Shown: positions 63,213 through 64,000 of the stretch, in pieces
Layout: every line of letters starts with the position of its first letter
Numbering within the stretch: the stretch's first letter is position 1
NCBI RefSeq assembly: GCF_029167645.1
Contig: NZ_CP119147.1
Span: 1,364,001 to 1,428,000, forward strand
Source of the DNA: Streptomyces sp. AM 2-1-1
GTDB lineage: Bacteria > Actinomycetota > Actinomycetes > Streptomycetales > Streptomycetaceae
Length of the DNA stretch: 64,000 bases
Direction of reading: 5' to 3'
Translations under genes and position numbers: made by a program
The notes under the pieces: generated by a model
What the model was told of the DNA's origin: nothing
Database searches by the model: none
Seen by the model: the letters and a program-made list of their open reading frames with translations, nothing else

Positions 63213-64000
63213 ATGACGTCCGTGTACGAGACGGCTCCGGCCGCGAAGGCCCGTACGGCGGCCGTCCGCCGGCCCCTGGAGCCCGTGGCGAGGCCGCTGG
63301 CCTGGGCGATGCTCTCCCGTGCGCTGGCGGTGCCGCTGATCCTGGGGCTGGTCTGCTTCCTGCCCGCGGTGATCGCGGCCCAGCCGGGGACGGGCAGCCG
63401 GGACGTCGTCTTCTGGCTGCAGCTGGTCCTGACCTGTTACGCGGGCGCCCGGCTGGCGACGATGATCCTCTCCACCCGGCGCCGGCTGCTCCAAGGCGTC
63501 TTCTGGATGTTCGTCTACATCGCGATGGGCGTCGCGCCGCTGGCACAGGCGGTCATCGGGCAGACCCCGACGCCGCTGGTGGGGCCGCGTTCGGACCTGG
63601 TGACGGCCACCGCGATGATCCTGGTCGGGTGCACGGCGTTCGACCTGGGGGCGCTGCTGGCCTCGCGCCGTCCGCTCCGGCGGCGGCCCCCCGCCTCGCG
63701 GTCGCGGCGCGGCCGGCCCGCGGTCGCGAGCCGTACGCGGCTGCGGCTGCTGGTGGTGCTGGCGTTCGCGGCGAGCGGCTACTACGTGCTGAAGCTCGGC
63801 GGCCCCGCCATCTTCTTCAGCAGCAGGCAGGAGATCAGCGCGTCCGTGGCGTCGAGCGGTGTCGCCTCGACGGAGTCGAACGTCGGCTCGGCGTTCCTCA
63901 AGGGTTTCGGCACGGTGCCCGCGCTGCTCGCCCTGCTGTTCTGGACGCGCCGGCTGGTGACCAGCCGCAGGGCCCGCCGCTCTCCGTCCACGGTGCTGGT
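63213..64000 (+). CDS. Polytopic membrane protein (possible polysaccharide polymerase), 3' end outside window
   Basis: The first 262 residues of a membrane protein starting at ATG 63213. Hydrophobic segments lie at about 37-56, 69-86, 95-115, 131-150, 180-200 and 225-240, separated by short Arg-rich loops. This topology, together with its location after glycosyltransferase and sugar-nucleotide genes, suggests a Wzy/O-antigen-polymerase-like protein, but no diagnostic motif is visible in the part present. The ribosome site is a G-run only. Confidence 0.75.
   Translation, partial: MTSVYETAPAAKARTAAVRRPLEPVARPLAWAMLSRALAVPLILGLVCFLPAVIAAQPGTGSRDVVFWLQLVLTCYAGARLATMILSTRRRLLQGVFWMFVYIAMGVAPLAQAVIGQTPTPLVGPRSDLVTATAMILVGCTAFDLGALLASRRPLRRRPPASRSRRGRPAVASRTRLRLLVVLAFAASGYYVLKLGGPAIFFSSRQEISASVASSGVASTESNVGSAFLKGFGTVPALLALLFWTRRLVTSRRARRSPSTVL

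Overview
The window is very GC-rich. It has tightly packed, translationally coupled genes with GTG/TTG starts and families typical of filamentous actinomycetes (SARP regulator, DUF6059-like protein, MEDS/STAS signalling proteins, acyl-CoA carboxylase epsilon subunit, xylanase/Bxl system). It is almost certainly chromosomal DNA of a Streptomyces or a close relative. No rRNA, tRNA or CRISPR array was seen.

1-18.3 kb (minus strand): one flank of a type I polyketide cluster carrying a tetronate-type tailoring cassette. In transcription order: an alpha/beta-hydrolase-like protein, an acyl-CoA dehydrogenase-like protein, a 4'-phosphopantetheinyl transferase, an ACP, a KAS III-like synthase, an FkbH-like glyceryl-loading enzyme, a second ACP, an E2-type acyltransferase, an FAD monooxygenase, a fully reducing PKS module (KS-AT-DH-ER-KR-ACP) and a second PKS that lacks an AT and runs off the window. 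KAS III, FkbH, ACP, E2-type acyltransferase and hydrolase are the set that builds the tetronate ring, and its acetylation/elimination product, in agglomerin- and abyssomicin-type pathways.

18.5-24.8 kb: a compact RiPP-like locus. A precursor peptide with a nitrile-hydratase-like leader is followed by a fused E1-like/YcaO cyclodehydratase. A membrane histidine kinase lies divergently on one side, and a NarL-type response regulator and a SARP activator on the other. No azoline dehydrogenase, protease or transporter gene is present. This is the best candidate for an undescribed system here.

25.5-34.9 kb: a stand-alone acyl-CoA carboxylase epsilon subunit, a leucine-rich-repeat-variant protein with a Cys-rich insert, a DinB-like protein, an IS982-like transposase remnant, then a stress-signalling island (STAS protein, response regulator, PAS histidine kinase, receiver-only protein; on the other strand MEDS-STAS and MEDS-ATPase proteins) and a VWA protein.

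35-39.6 kb: ordinary accessory genes (SGNH hydrolase, Na+/H+ antiporter, small membrane protein, GNAT, VOC protein).

39.6-49.7 kb: a xylan-utilisation region: a LacI-type repressor divergent from an ABC importer and GH3 beta-xylosidase operon (bxl type), then two GH10 xylanases. CGAAA/TTTCG inverted repeats lie in front of the importer operon and upstream of the second xylanase, which suggests a shared regulon.

50.5-64 kb: an extracellular polysaccharide locus: polyprenyl glycosylphosphotransferase, GDP-fucose synthase, GDP-mannose dehydratase, two paralogous secreted LamG/propeller proteins, a lipoprotein, GT2 and GT4 glycosyltransferases, a beta-trefoil (fascin-like) protein and the start of a polytopic membrane protein that may be the polymerase. 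The run from gmd to the GT2 gene is a chain of overlapping start/stop codons.
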